A stretch of DNA of 64,000 nucleotides from CAXSEF01 sp964236695 (GCA_964236695.1 CAXSFU010000001.1:62001-126000), one strand, 5' to 3'. Positions 32,189-41,163 are shown, counted from the stretch's first letter. Made by a program: numbers and translations. Notes: generated by a model not told the origin, from the letters alone.

Positions 32189-33010
32189 ATGTCACGGGGT
32201 TTCGCCGACGGCTACAACTTCCCTCCGGTCGAGCTGCCGCCGGAAGCCGGGCAGGCGGTGCCGCCCGGGCGGTCGCGTGCGGACGGGCCGGTGCCGCAGC
32301 CGGGTCAGGCGCCGGCCGGGGATGCGGCGCCGTTCGCCAGCACCGGGCCGCAGGGGCATCGCGGGCGGATGCGCGACAAGCTGCTCGGAGTCGGGCCGGA
32401 CGCGCTGGCGGACTACGAGCTGCTGGAGATGCTGCTGTTCTTCGCGATCCAGCGCGGCGACACCAAGCCGCTCGCCAAGGCGGTGATCAACCGCTTCGGC
32501 AGCTTCGCGGCCGTGCTGTCGGCGCCGCTGCGCGAGCTTTGGGGCACGCCGGGGCTGGGCGAGCACTCCATCGCGGCGATCAAGCTGGTGCAGGCTTCGG
32601 CGGTGCGGCTGGCGCGCGCGGAGGTGATGGACCGGCCTGTGCTCGGCAACTGGGACATGCTGATGGACTACCTCAACGCGGTGCTGGCGCGCGAGCGGGT
32701 GGAGCAGTTCCGCGTGCTGTTCCTCGACAACCGCAACCGGCTGGTGGCCGACGAGGCGCAGGCGAAGGGCACGGTCAACCACACGCCTGTCTATCCGCGC
32801 GAGGTGGTGCGCCGGGCGCTGGAGCTGCACGCCACCGCGCTGATCCTGGTGCACAACCACCCGAGCGGCGACCCGACGCCGTCGCGCGAGGACCTGGGCA
32901 TGACGAAGCAGGTGCAGGCGGCCGCCGAGGTGCTGTCGATCGTGCTGCACGACCACGTCATCGTCGGCAACGGGCGGTGGCTGAGCTTCCGGCAGGAGGG
33001 GCTGCTCTGA
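32189..33010 (+). CDS. radC: RadC family JAB/MPN protein
   Basis: A 273-residue RadC-type protein. The N-terminal helix-hairpin-helix part (ADYELLEMLLFFAIQRGDTKPLAK) is followed by the MPN/JAMM domain with the zinc motif VHNHPSGDPTPSRED. Despite the name, a direct role in DNA repair is unproven and the family may process DNA or peptides. The extra N-terminal ~60 residues are Pro/Gly-rich and disordered. ATG at 32189 is chosen; GTGGGG lies about 8 nt upstream. It is monocistronic, between two repeat copies. Confidence 0.92.
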   Translation: MSRGFADGYNFPPVELPPEAGQAVPPGRSRADGPVPQPGQAPAGDAAPFASTGPQGHRGRMRDKLLGVGPDALADYELLEMLLFFAIQRGDTKPLAKAVINRFGSFAAVLSAPLRELWGTPGLGEHSIAAIKLVQASAVRLARAEVMDRPVLGNWDMLMDYLNAVLARERVEQFRVLFLDNRNRLVADEAQAKGTVNHTPVYPREVVRRALELHATALILVHNHPSGDPTPSREDLGMTKQVQAAAEVLSIVLHDHVIVGNGRWLSFRQEGLL

Positions 33011-33040
33011 GGTCGGCGGCTGGACGTCCTGGGCTTTGAA

Positions 33041-33160
33041 AGCGAGCAAGGCTGGGCTCTGCCCAGACCCGCCGGGGGCCGGCAGCCCCTGGACCGGCGC
33101 CACTTGAGTAGCAGAACTCCGACGGCTCGCCCTTGACGGCGTCCAGGGGCGGAGCTGGGG
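33041..33160. repeat. GC-rich four-hairpin repeat, copy 10 (decayed)
   Basis: Left half intact (GCTGGGCTCTGCCCAG and CAGGGGCTGCCGGCCCC read on the minus strand); the right half is eroded after GTCCAGGGGCGGAGC. It lies between radC and the hydrolase operon. Confidence 0.75.
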
Positions 33161-33285
33161 CGCGACGCGGGTGCCGGGCGGGGCTGGGATGGGTCGCCCA
33201 CGTCGTTCGGCCCGGGCCCGGGCGGTTCGCAGGGGCGCCGGGCGCCGAGTTGACAACGACTGTGCGGATCACGAAAGACAGCCGG

Positions 33286-34266
33286 ATGCCCCTCGCCCAG
33301 AACAGTCAGCTCGGCTCGCAGGTGCCTCCGGTGTTCGCTCGCCGCGTGGCCGGCGCAAGGCCCGGGCTGGTGCGGCGCGGGCGGCTGCCGCTTCTGGCCT
33401 GCGCGGCCTGGCTGTCGCTCGGGGCGGCGGCGCGGGCGTCGGCGCCGCACGACGGGGGCTTCGTCACCAGCGACGGGGTGCGGCTGCACACGCTGGAAGC
33501 GGGCCCGGACGACGGCGTCCGCGGGGCAGGGGTGATCGTGCTGGTGCCCGGCTGGGCGATGCCGGCGTGGATCTGGGACCGCCAGCTGCGGGCGCTGAGC
33601 GCGCACCACCGCGTCGTGGCGCTCGACCCGCGCGGCCAGGGCGAGAGCGACATCCCCGACGGCGGCTACGACCAGGACCGTCGCGGGCAGGACATCGCCG
33701 AGCTGGTCGCGACCCTGGGACCGCGGCCGGTGCTGCTGGTCGGCTGGTCGCTGGGCGTGCTGGACTGCCTGGCCTACGTGCACGGCGCCGGCGACGAGCG
33801 GCTCGCCGGGCTGGTGCTGGTGGACAACTCGGTGGGCGAGCCGCCGGCGCCGGTCGCGTCGCGCGGGGGCGCACGCGCCGGGCGGCCTGTGGACCGGCCG
33901 GCGTGGATGGCGCGTTTCGTGCGCTCGATGTTCCATCGGCCGATCGAGCAGGACGTGCTCGACCGGCTGACCGAGGCGGCGCTGCGCCTGCCCCGCGCGG
34001 CGGCGTCGTCGCTGCTGCGCTACGACGTGCCGCGCGAGTACTGGCGCGAGGCGGTGCTGTCGGTGCACCGTCCCGTGCTGTATGCGGTGACGCCGCGCCT
34101 GGCCGCGCAGGCTGACAACCTGGAGGCGGAGGACCCGCTGGCGCGGGCGGTGGTGTTTCCCGATGCCGGCCACGCGCTGTTCGTCGACGACGCGGAGCGG
34201 TTCGACGCGATGATGGACGGGTTCATGACCCGCCAGGTGTGGCCGGACGGCAGCGGCGGCCGATGA
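33286..34266 (+). CDS. Alpha/beta hydrolase, membrane-anchored or exported
   Basis: A 326-residue alpha/beta-hydrolase fold protein. The N-terminus carries basic residues followed by a hydrophobic run (LPLLACAAWLSLGAAARASA), a signal peptide or anchor. The catalytic elements are the oxyanion strand VLVPGWAMPAW, the nucleophile elbow GWSLG near residue 153, and a C-terminal histidine in DAGHALFVDD. LDPRGQGESDIP is the usual DPRGHG motif. Substrate unknown. The start ATG at 33286 has only a weak site. It is first in a three-gene operon: its TGA overlaps the next ATG (ATGA). Confidence 0.82.
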   Translation: MPLAQNSQLGSQVPPVFARRVAGARPGLVRRGRLPLLACAAWLSLGAAARASAPHDGGFVTSDGVRLHTLEAGPDDGVRGAGVIVLVPGWAMPAWIWDRQLRALSAHHRVVALDPRGQGESDIPDGGYDQDRRGQDIAELVATLGPRPVLLVGWSLGVLDCLAYVHGAGDERLAGLVLVDNSVGEPPAPVASRGGARAGRPVDRPAWMARFVRSMFHRPIEQDVLDRLTEAALRLPRAAASSLLRYDVPREYWREAVLSVHRPVLYAVTPRLAAQADNLEAEDPLARAVVFPDAGHALFVDDAERFDAMMDGFMTRQVWPDGSGGR

Positions 34267-36941
34267 CGTCCGGATCGACGCTTGTCGGGCGGGCGGCGCT
34301 TCGGGCCGGGGCGCCGAGGCTGCCGGCTGCACCGGGGCCGCCGGCCGGGCCGGGCTTTCGGTTGCGCGCGGCGCTGTTCCTGGTGTCGGCGGCATCGGTG
34401 GGGTTCGAGATCGCGCTGACGCGCTACTTCGCGGTCGCGAAGTGGTCCGAGTACGGCTACTGGGTGATCTCCATCGTGATGGCGGGCTTCGCGCTGAGCG
34501 GGGTGGTGCTGTCGCTGGCGCGGCCGTGGGCGGCGCGGCACGGGGCGGCGCTGCTGCGCTGGCTGCCGGCGGCGCTGCTGGTGGCCGCGGCGGTGGGGTT
34601 CCACTTCACGGCGGCCAACCCGTTCAACCCGCTGCAGCTGCAGAACGCCGCGACCTGGCCGCCGCAGATCGGCAACATCGCGCTGTACTACGCGGCCCTG
34701 CTGCCGTTCTTCTTTCTCACCGGGCTGTTCGTGGGGCTCTGCTTCATCCTCGACGACCGGCGCATCGGGCTGGTGTACGGCTTCGACCTCACCGGGGCGG
34801 GGACGGGGGCGGCGCTGGCGCTGGCGCTGATGTGGCTGGTGCCGCCGTTCGACCTGGTGGCGGCGCTGCTGCCGCTGCTGGCGGGCGCGGCGCTGCTGGC
34901 GCGGCGCCCGCTGCGGCCGGCGGCGGCGGCCTCGGTGGCGCTGGTGGCGGCGGAGGCCCTGCTGCTGCTGGCCAGCCCGGCGCGCTACAACGACTTCAAG
35001 GCGATCTACGCGCCGCTGCACGTGCAGGGCAGCGCCGTGCTGTCGCAGGTCCGCTCGCCGCGCGGCTTCTACGAGCTGCTCGACGACTTCACCGAGCGCG
35101 TGGACGACGACCTGTCCAACGACGCCGCCCTGCTCGGCCTGCCGGGGCCGCCGGCCACGCTCGGGCTGTATCGCGACGGCAGCCGGATCGCAGGACTGCC
35201 GCGTCGCCCAGGCTCCGGGGTGCCGGGCTCCGGGGTGCCGGGCCCTGGCGGCGCGGGAGCCGACGGTGCGGGATCCGGCGACCCGGCCCCCGGCGGCGCG
35301 GGGCTCGACGTCGGCTACGCGGCGGCCGGGCTGGACGCGCTGCCCTACGCGCTGCTGCACCGGCCGAGCGTGCTGATGCTGGGCACCTCGGGCGGGTTCC
35401 GCGCCCGCGCCGCGCTGTCGCTCGGCGCGGCGCATGTCACCGCGATCGAGCCGGACCCGGTGCTGCTGCGGGCCGTGCGCCTCGGGCTTGCCGGCCAGGC
35501 GGTCGAGGGCACGGACGGTCCGGCTAGGGCCATCGCGGACCACGACCCGACGCTGCGGCTGAGCGGTGCGGGGCCGTTGGCGGCGGCGCGGTCCGGGCGG
35601 CTGTACGACCTGGTGGACATCTCCTCCGACTTCGCCGACTCCGCGGAGGCGGGGGAGGCGGCGTTCACCACCGAGGCGCTGGCGTCGGACCTGCGCGCGC
35701 TGCGGCCGGGCGGGCTGCTGTCGATCCCGGTGTCGATCCGCGACCTGCCGGCCTATGCTCTGCGCGGCCTGGCGGCGGTGCGCGCGGCGCTGCTCGCCAC
35801 CGGGGCGGCCGATCCGTCGCTCGACGTGGCCGTGGTGCGCTCCGCGTGGAACGTGCGCATCCTGGTTGCCCCGGACGGGCTGAGCGCCGCGCGGTTGGAG
35901 ACGCTGCGCCGGTTCTGCGGCGATCGCTCGTTCGACGTGTCGTACGTGCCGGGTCTCGACGTGGTCGCCGCGCGCGCCGGGCTGTACAACGACCTGCCGG
36001 CAGTCTCATTCGACGAGGGCACCATCACCTCTGGCGAGGGTCCGCACGACGCTGTGGCCGACGAGGCGCAGGCGGTGCTGTCCGGCCGGTCCACCCTGTC
36101 CGCGCAGGCGTTCGACCTGCGGCCGGCCACGCTCGACCGGCCGTTCGCCTTCGACATCCTGCGGCTCGCGCACCTGCGCACCGTGCTGCAGAGGCTGGAG
36201 CTGCTGCCGCAGGCGGAGATCGGGCAGCTCGTCAACGTCGCGGTGCTGCTGCAGGCGGTGGTCCTGGCGGCCCTGGTGCTGCTGGTGCCGCTGGCCTTCG
36301 GCGGGCACATCCGCGGCACCGGGCGGGTGCTGGGTCCGGCGGTGGTGTTCGCCTCGCTGGGCCTGGGCTTCCTGTTCATCGAGATGTTCCTGATCGGGCG
36401 CGCCAGCCTGTATCTCGAGGACAGGACGGCGGCGTTCTCGCTGGTGCTGACCGGGATGCTGGTGTTCTCCGGCGTGGGCAGCCTGCTGGCGTCGCGGGTG
36501 CGGCGGATGCGCTGGGTGGGGCTGGTGATCCTGGGGTGGTGCGCGCTGGTCGGCGTGGGGCTGCAGCCGCTGATGCTGGCCACGCTCGGCCTGCCGTGGG
36601 CGGTGCGGGCCGCCGGCGTGCTGCTGCTGCTGGCGCCGGTGTCGGTGGCGCTGGGCGTGCCGTTCCCGCTCGCCCTGGCGCGTGGCACGCAGGGCGGCGG
36701 CGGGCGGCCCGGGGAGACAGGCGTCAGGGGCGCCGTGGGGCCGGGGTTCCTGCCGTGGGCCTGGGCGCTGAACGGGGCGTTCTCCGTGGTGGCCACGCCG
36801 CTGGCGAACCTCGTGGCGATCCATTCCGGATACGGCATGGTTCTCCTGTGCGGCGGCTTGCTGTATGGGGTCGCGCTGCTGCTGTTTCCCCGGCTGCCTG
36901 CAACGAGGACCGCCCCATGGCTGGAACTTCCTTCGACCTGA
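34263..36941 (+). CDS. Polytopic membrane protein with spermidine-synthase-like domain
   Basis: An 892-residue protein. An N-terminal bundle of about seven helices (residues ~30-250) starts with SVGFEIALTRYFAVAKWSEYG. A cytosolic methyltransferase/aminopropyltransferase-like Rossmann domain follows, with SVLMLGTSGGFRARAALSLG near 367-386 and VTAIEPDP. A C-terminal bundle spans ~650-880. This is the layout of the widespread SpeE-like membrane proteins of unknown function. The loop EYND-like RYNDFKAIYAPLHV is also typical. A Gly/Pro-rich linker around residues 318-350 contains a 15-bp tandem repeat. It overlaps the hydrolase gene by 4 nt and the PCMT gene by 25 nt, so the three are one translationally coupled unit. 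Confidence 0.85.
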   Translation: MTSGSTLVGRAALRAGAPRLPAAPGPPAGPGFRLRAALFLVSAASVGFEIALTRYFAVAKWSEYGYWVISIVMAGFALSGVVLSLARPWAARHGAALLRWLPAALLVAAAVGFHFTAANPFNPLQLQNAATWPPQIGNIALYYAALLPFFFLTGLFVGLCFILDDRRIGLVYGFDLTGAGTGAALALALMWLVPPFDLVAALLPLLAGAALLARRPLRPAAAASVALVAAEALLLLASPARYNDFKAIYAPLHVQGSAVLSQVRSPRGFYELLDDFTERVDDDLSNDAALLGLPGPPATLGLYRDGSRIAGLPRRPGSGVPGSGVPGPGGAGADGAGSGDPAPGGAGLDVGYAAAGLDALPYALLHRPSVLMLGTSGGFRARAALSLGAAHVTAIEPDPVLLRAVRLGLAGQAVEGTDGPARAIADHDPTLRLSGAGPLAAARSGRLYDLVDISSDFADSAEAGEAAFTTEALASDLRALRPGGLLSIPVSIRDLPAYALRGLAAVRAALLATGAADPSLDVAVVRSAWNVRILVAPDGLSAARLETLRRFCGDRSFDVSYVPGLDVVAARAGLYNDLPAVSFDEGTITSGEGPHDAVADEAQAVLSGRSTLSAQAFDLRPATLDRPFAFDILRLAHLRTVLQRLELLPQAEIGQLVNVAVLLQAVVLAALVLLVPLAFGGHIRGTGRVLGPAVVFASLGLGFLFIEMFLIGRASLYLEDRTAAFSLVLTGMLVFSGVGSLLASRVRRMRWVGLVILGWCALVGVGLQPLMLATLGLPWAVRAAGVLLLLAPVSVALGVPFPLALARGTQGGGGRPGETGVRGAVGPGFLPWAWALNGAFSVVATPLANLVAIHSGYGMVLLCGGLLYGVALLLFPRLPATRTAPWLELPST

Positions 36942-37939
36942 CCCGTCGTGCCGCGCTGGTCGGCGCCCCCCTGCTCGGCGTGCTGGGAGGGGCGAGGGCG
37001 TCCAGGGCGGCGCCGGTCAACGCGGACAGCTGGACCCACGAGGAGTTCGTGTCCGCGATGCGGCGCTCCGGGCGGCCGATCGAGCAGAGCGCCGCGGAGT
37101 TCGCGACCATCCAGGGCCGCCGCGCCGCCTACCTCGCCAAGATCGAGGACTACCTCAAGGCGCGTCTCGGGGCCGCGGACCCGGCGGTGATGGCGGCGTT
37201 CCGCGCGGTGCCGCGCGAGTATTTCCACTACAACTACGCCGAGCGCCGCGCGACGCCGGGCGACTCCTACGAGAGCGAGCCGAAGCCGTGGGCGCTGGGC
37301 TACGGCTCGGCGCTGTCGGACTACCTCGGCCAGGCGTACATGACGCAGATCTGCAAGCCGCAGGCCGGCGACACCACGCTCGAGATCGGCACCGGCAGCG
37401 GGTTCCAGAGCTCGCTGCTGTCGCGCATCGTCCACCGCGCGTACTCGATCGAGATCATCGAGCCGCTGGGCCATGCGGTGGACAAGATCTTCGCGCCGCT
37501 CGGCTACGACAACGTCGAGGGGCGGGTCGGCGACGGCTATTTCGGCTGGCCGGAGGTCAAGGGCGGCTTCGACATCATCATCGTGACCTGCGCCGCTCAG
37601 TACGCGCCGCCGGCGCTGTTCGCCCAGCTCAAGCCGGGCGGGCGGATGATCATCCCGATCGGCCAGCCGTTCAAGCGGGGGCAGGTGCTCTACGTCTACA
37701 CCAAGGACGAGGACGGCAAGGTCCATTCGCGGCGCGATGTCGGCGTGTTCTTCATCCCGATGACCGGCACGATGATGAACCAGCCCAAGCCGGCCGACGC
37801 CGTGGTGAGCATCCGCGCGCAGGCGCCGGCCGCGGCGGGGGCGCCGGCCGCGCCGGCCGCGGACGTGACCGCTGCCCCGGGCGGGGACGCCCCGGCTGAG
37901 GGCGCTCCCGCAGCGGCTGCGGCGCCCGCCAGGCCCTGA
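36917..37939 (+). CDS. Exported PCMT-like (protein-L-isoaspartate methyltransferase) protein
   Basis: A 340-residue SAM-dependent methyltransferase resembling protein-L-isoaspartate O-methyltransferase. Motif I reads TLEIGTGSGFQSSLLS near residue 155, followed by YSIEIIEPLG and FDIIIVTCAAQYAP. Unlike cytosolic Pcm it begins with a Tat-like signal (LTRRAALVGAPLLGVLGGARASRA). A Pro/Ala-rich tail of about 55 residues ends the protein. It overlaps the membrane protein gene by 25 nt. SAM is cytosolic, so an exported methyltransferase is puzzling: either the leader is a mere anchor, or the adjacent SpeE-like membrane protein supplies substrate. The first 34 residues look like a leader but cleavage is untested. 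Confidence 0.83.
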   Translation: MAGTSFDLTRRAALVGAPLLGVLGGARASRAAPVNADSWTHEEFVSAMRRSGRPIEQSAAEFATIQGRRAAYLAKIEDYLKARLGAADPAVMAAFRAVPREYFHYNYAERRATPGDSYESEPKPWALGYGSALSDYLGQAYMTQICKPQAGDTTLEIGTGSGFQSSLLSRIVHRAYSIEIIEPLGHAVDKIFAPLGYDNVEGRVGDGYFGWPEVKGGFDIIIVTCAAQYAPPALFAQLKPGGRMIIPIGQPFKRGQVLYVYTKDEDGKVHSRRDVGVFFIPMTGTMMNQPKPADAVVSIRAQAPAAAGAPAAPAADVTAAPGGDAPAEGAPAAAAAPARP

Positions 37940-37981
37940 GCACGGGTTGGCGGCACGGGTCACGCAAGCGCGGGGTGAGCC

Positions 37982-38893
37982 ATGGACCTGATCGCCGCGT
38001 TCCGGACCTACGTCCGCGTGGCGGAGGCCGGGTCGTTCTCCGTCGTGGCGCGCGAGGGCGGCGCCACCCAGCCGGCGGTGTCGCGCCAGATCGCGTCGCT
38101 GGAGGAGCATCTCGGCACCCGGCTGATCCAGCGCACCACCCGCCGCCTGACCCTGACCGAGGACGGGCGCGACCTGCTGGGCCATGCGCGCCGGGTGCTG
38201 GAGGCGGTCGAGGAGGCGGAGGCCTCCGTCGGACGCGGCGGGCGCGAGCCGGTCGGTCTGGTGCGGCTCGGGGTGCCGAGCGTGTTCGGGCGCATCCACG
38301 TGGCGCCGAAGCTGCGCGGGCTGCTGGAGCGCTATCCCGGGCTGTCGGTGGAGCTGCACGTGGCGGACCGGCCGCACGACCTGGTGGCGGAAGGGCTCGA
38401 CCTCGCGATCCGCGCCGCGGCGGAGGAGGGCAGCAGCCTGATCGCGCGCCGTGTCGGCTCGTCGGCGCGGCTGACGCTGGCGTCGGCGGAGTATGTCGCG
38501 CGGTGCGGCGTGCCGGCGCATCCCGGCGATCTCGCGTCGCACGAGTGCATCACCTTCCTGCAGATGCCCTCACCGCACGACTGGCACTTCGAGGGCGCGG
38601 ACGGGCCGGTCACGGTGCACGTGGGCGGGCGGTTCAGCACCGACGGCTCGGAGGCGCTGCGTGAGGCGGTGCTGGCCGGACTGGGGGTCGCGCTGCTCCC
38701 GGCGTGGTACTTCCGCGACGAGCTGGCGGATGGGCGGGTGCGGGCGCTGCTGCGCGACTGGCAGCCGCCCCGGGTGGCGATCAATGCGGTTTATCCGTCT
38801 CGGCGGCACCTGGCGCCGCGGGTGCGCGCGGTGATCGACTTCCTGGTGCACGAGTTCAGGGCAGACCCGACGCTGTCGCCGGACGAGGCCTGA
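37982..38893 (+). CDS. LysR family transcriptional regulator
   Basis: A 303-residue LysR-type regulator. The N-terminal helix-turn-helix reads FRTYVRVAEAGSFSVVAREGGATQPAVSRQIASLEE, followed by LGTRLIQRTTRRLTLTEDG. The effector-binding domain begins near residue 90. Like the CrgA/DsdC-like subgroup it usually regulates a neighbour or distant targets. No divergent gene adjoins it, so the target is unclear. GGGGTGAG precedes the ATG at 37982. A repeat copy follows the stop. Confidence 0.93.
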   Translation: MDLIAAFRTYVRVAEAGSFSVVAREGGATQPAVSRQIASLEEHLGTRLIQRTTRRLTLTEDGRDLLGHARRVLEAVEEAEASVGRGGREPVGLVRLGVPSVFGRIHVAPKLRGLLERYPGLSVELHVADRPHDLVAEGLDLAIRAAAEEGSSLIARRVGSSARLTLASAEYVARCGVPAHPGDLASHECITFLQMPSPHDWHFEGADGPVTVHVGGRFSTDGSEALREAVLAGLGVALLPAWYFRDELADGRVRALLRDWQPPRVAINAVYPSRRHLAPRVRAVIDFLVHEFRADPTLSPDEA

Positions 38894-38924
38894 TGGCGGC
38901 GGCCGGCTACCCTGGCCGGGCTGG

Positions 38925-39055
38925 GAAAGGAAGGCCAGGGGCTCTGCCCCTGGACCCCGCCAAAGGCTGCGCCCTTGGAACGCATCCCTAAGTCAAGCCG
39001 GTTCAGGGGCGGCTCGCCCCTGGCGGGTCTCGGCAGAGCCCAGCCTTGCTTGCCT
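38925..39055. repeat. GC-rich four-hairpin repeat, copy 11
   Basis: Near-consensus: CCAGGGGCTCTGCCCCTGG, CCAAAGGCTGCGCCCTTGG, spacer AACGCATCCCTAAGTC, CAGGGGCGGCTCGCCCCTG, GGCAGAGCCCAGCCTTGC. Lies after the LysR gene. Confidence 0.88.
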
Positions 39056-39114
39056 GCCGTCAGCCAAGCCAGCGGGCGCTTCTTTTGGAGGCGGGGCTGC
39101 ACTAGTCTGGCGCC

Positions 39115-39792
39115 GTGACGGTTCTCGGTTCCCTGCGTGCGCGCCTCACCGTGGAGATCGTGCACGATCTGGTCTGCCCGTGGTGCTATCTCGGCACCCG
39201 GCGATTGCTGCGCACGCTGCGCCGGCGGCCCGACCTGCAGTTCGACCTCGTGTGGCGGCCGTTCCTGCTGAACCCGGACATGCCGGCGGGCGGGATGGCG
39301 CGCGCGGACTACGTGTCGCGCAAGTTCGGCGGCGAGGACCGGGCGCGGCGGCTGTATGCCTCCATCACCGAGATCGGGCTGGCCGAGGGGGTGCAGTTCC
39401 GCTTCGAGCGCATCCGGCGCACGCCGTCGAGCGTGGACGCCCACCGGCTGGTGCGGCTGGCGGCACGCTTCGGGCGGGCGTCGGAGACGGTCGAGGCGCT
39501 GTTCGCGGCGCACTTCACCGATGGGCGCGACCTTGGCGACCTGCGGGTGCTGGTGGCGGTCGCGGCGTCGTGCGGGCTGGACGGGGAGGCGGCGCGGCTG
39601 TTCCTCGCGGGCGAGGAGGAGGCGGACGCGGTCTCCGCCGAGAACCTGCGCGCCCACCGGCTCGGGATCAACGGCGTGCCCTGCTTCGTGGTGGCGGGGC
39701 GGCACGCGATCGCGGGCGCCCAGGAGCCGGAGGTGATCGAGCGGCTGCTCGACGTCGCCACGGTGGAGGTTCTGGAGTCCTCGCCGGGCTAG
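39115..39792 (+). CDS. DsbA-family oxidoreductase (FrnE-like)
   Basis: A 225-residue protein of the DsbA/HCCA isomerase superfamily. The active site CPWCYLGTRRL is at Cys21-Cys24, near the N-terminus, with no signal peptide, so it acts in the cytosol like FrnE. The conserved cis-proline loop is GVPCFVVAGRHAI near residue 183, and FLLNPDMP and AHRLVRLAARFG are family features. A role in thiol/disulfide exchange or in polyketide isomerisation is known for relatives; the substrate here is unknown. The GTG start at 39115 lacks a good ribosome-binding site. Confidence 0.88.
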   Translation: MTVLGSLRARLTVEIVHDLVCPWCYLGTRRLLRTLRRRPDLQFDLVWRPFLLNPDMPAGGMARADYVSRKFGGEDRARRLYASITEIGLAEGVQFRFERIRRTPSSVDAHRLVRLAARFGRASETVEALFAAHFTDGRDLGDLRVLVAVAASCGLDGEAARLFLAGEEEADAVSAENLRAHRLGINGVPCFVVAGRHAIAGAQEPEVIERLLDVATVEVLESSPG

Positions 39793-40092
39793 GCTCGGCG
39801 GTGCCCGGCAGGGCGGGGTCGGCTCGACAAGGAAGTATGTCCTGAAGGCTGGCGGTGGTCTGGACCGGGGCCAGCCTTGGCTGGCGGCGGGCGCATCGCA
39901 CCGACGAGATGGCAATGCCGCGCGGAAAGAATTCTTCATCTGAACTCCGGGCGGAGCCAGGAGGCGGAACTTCCTGGTGGTGCTTGCTGCCGTTCAGAAC
40001 ACCGGCCGCCATCAACAGAAGATAATACATTATAAAGTTACGCAATGTAATAACATAGCGTTTTATGGCCAAAGGGTTTGCGGTTGCCCGGC
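39793..40092. other. Convergent gap with a decayed repeat and an AT-rich island
   Basis: Between the DsbA-family gene (plus) and the esterase gene (minus). Parts of 39826-39995 recall the GC-rich repeat (GGCGGAGCCAGGAGGCGGAACTTCC, broken up), heavily eroded. At 40018-40075 lies an unusually AT-rich stretch with TACATT and AATGTA arms 12 nt apart and, on the minus strand, a TATAAT. No gene. Confidence 0.45.
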
Positions 40093-41163
40093 TCAGAGGC
40101 CCCAGAACCGCGCGATCTCCTCGCTGGCCTGGACGCCCACCGGCAAGACCCAGTTCTGCTCGCGGCCGCCGCGCACCGGGTAGCCATGCCCCATCCGCGC
40201 CAGGCTCCAGTGCTCGATGGCGGCCGCGCCGTCCGCGTTGCGCCACACGCGCCGGCGCAGTCCGGTGTCCGGGGCGCTTTCCTCGTCGGGCGCCGCGTGC
40301 AGGCCGTGCAGGGCGGCGAACTGGGCGGCGAGGGCGTCGGCGTTGCCGGGGGCCACGGTGTGGTCGGCGCCGCCCTGCCATACCGACAGGCGCGGCCAGG
40401 CGGACACCCTGGCCGGGCCGCGGGCGCGGGCTGCGGCGGCCCATTCCGCCGGGGAGCGCTGCGGGCCTGCCTGCATCATCCGCAGCATCGCCTGACCGCT
40501 GCCCTCGGCGCAGCCCACCGGCAGGCCGGCGACGACGGCCCCGGCCGCGAACCGGTCGGGGTAGGCGGCCAGCAGGCACGCGGCCATGGCGCCCCCGGCG
40601 GACAGGCCCGCCACGAACACCCGGCCCGGGTCGCAGCCGGCGCCGGCAAGCGCGTGGTCCACCATGGCGCGCACGGAGTCCGCCTCGCCGGCGCCGCGCT
40701 GCGTCTGGCGCGCCACGAACCAGTTGAAGCAGCGGCCGTGGTTGTTGGCGCCGGTCTGCTCGGGCAGCAGCAGCACGAAGCCGCGCGCGTCGGACAGCGC
40801 GGTCCAGCCGGACTGCTCGGCAAAGGCGGGCGCGTCCTGGCCGCAGCCGTGCAGCAGCACGACCAGCGCCGGCCGCTCCAGGCGCCGGGCAGGCAGGCGC
40901 CACAGCATCCGCAGGTGCCCGGGATTGTCGCCGAACGCCTCGACCCGGTGCCAGCCAGCGGCAGGCCAGGCAGGATTCGGCGGCGGGTGCGCGACGTCCG
41001 GCGCAGGGTCAGGGCGCGACGCCTCGCGGGGGACGGCGGGGTCGGGCTGCGGCGGCGCCGGCGCCCTGGCTGCCGGCTGCGGCTCCGCGGGGGCGGCGAC
41101 CGGCAGGGTGGCCACGACCTCCTGCGCCAGGGCGGCGGCGAGGCGTGCGGCGCGGCGCAGCAT
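40093..41163 (-). CDS. PHB-depolymerase family esterase
   Basis: A 356-residue alpha/beta hydrolase of the extracellular poly(3-hydroxybutyrate) depolymerase/feruloyl esterase family. Key motifs: PALVVLLHGCGQDAPAFAEQSGW, the catalytic elbow GLSAGGAMA and C-terminal GHGYP with the active histidine. The 90-residue N-terminal part (RLAAALAQEVVATLPVAAPAE...) is Pro/Ala-rich, without a typical signal peptide, so location is unsure. ATG at 41163 is chosen as the first in-frame ATG after the upstream gene's stop; it lacks a good site. It follows the FAD oxidoreductase gene by about 40 bp and may be co-transcribed. Confidence 0.85.
   Translation of the reverse strand: MLRRAARLAAALAQEVVATLPVAAPAEPQPAARAPAPPQPDPAVPREASRPDPAPDVAHPPPNPAWPAAGWHRVEAFGDNPGHLRMLWRLPARRLERPALVVLLHGCGQDAPAFAEQSGWTALSDARGFVLLLPEQTGANNHGRCFNWFVARQTQRGAGEADSVRAMVDHALAGAGCDPGRVFVAGLSAGGAMAACLLAAYPDRFAAGAVVAGLPVGCAEGSGQAMLRMMQAGPQRSPAEWAAAARARGPARVSAWPRLSVWQGGADHTVAPGNADALAAQFAALHGLHAAPDEESAPDTGLRRRVWRNADGAAAIEHWSLARMGHGYPVRGGREQNWVLPVGVQASEEIARFWGL

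Noticed and set aside
39977..40183. 68-codon frame across the AT-rich island
   Set aside because: No ribosome-binding site, biased to Cys/Gln/Thr, and it runs into the antisense of the esterase gene.
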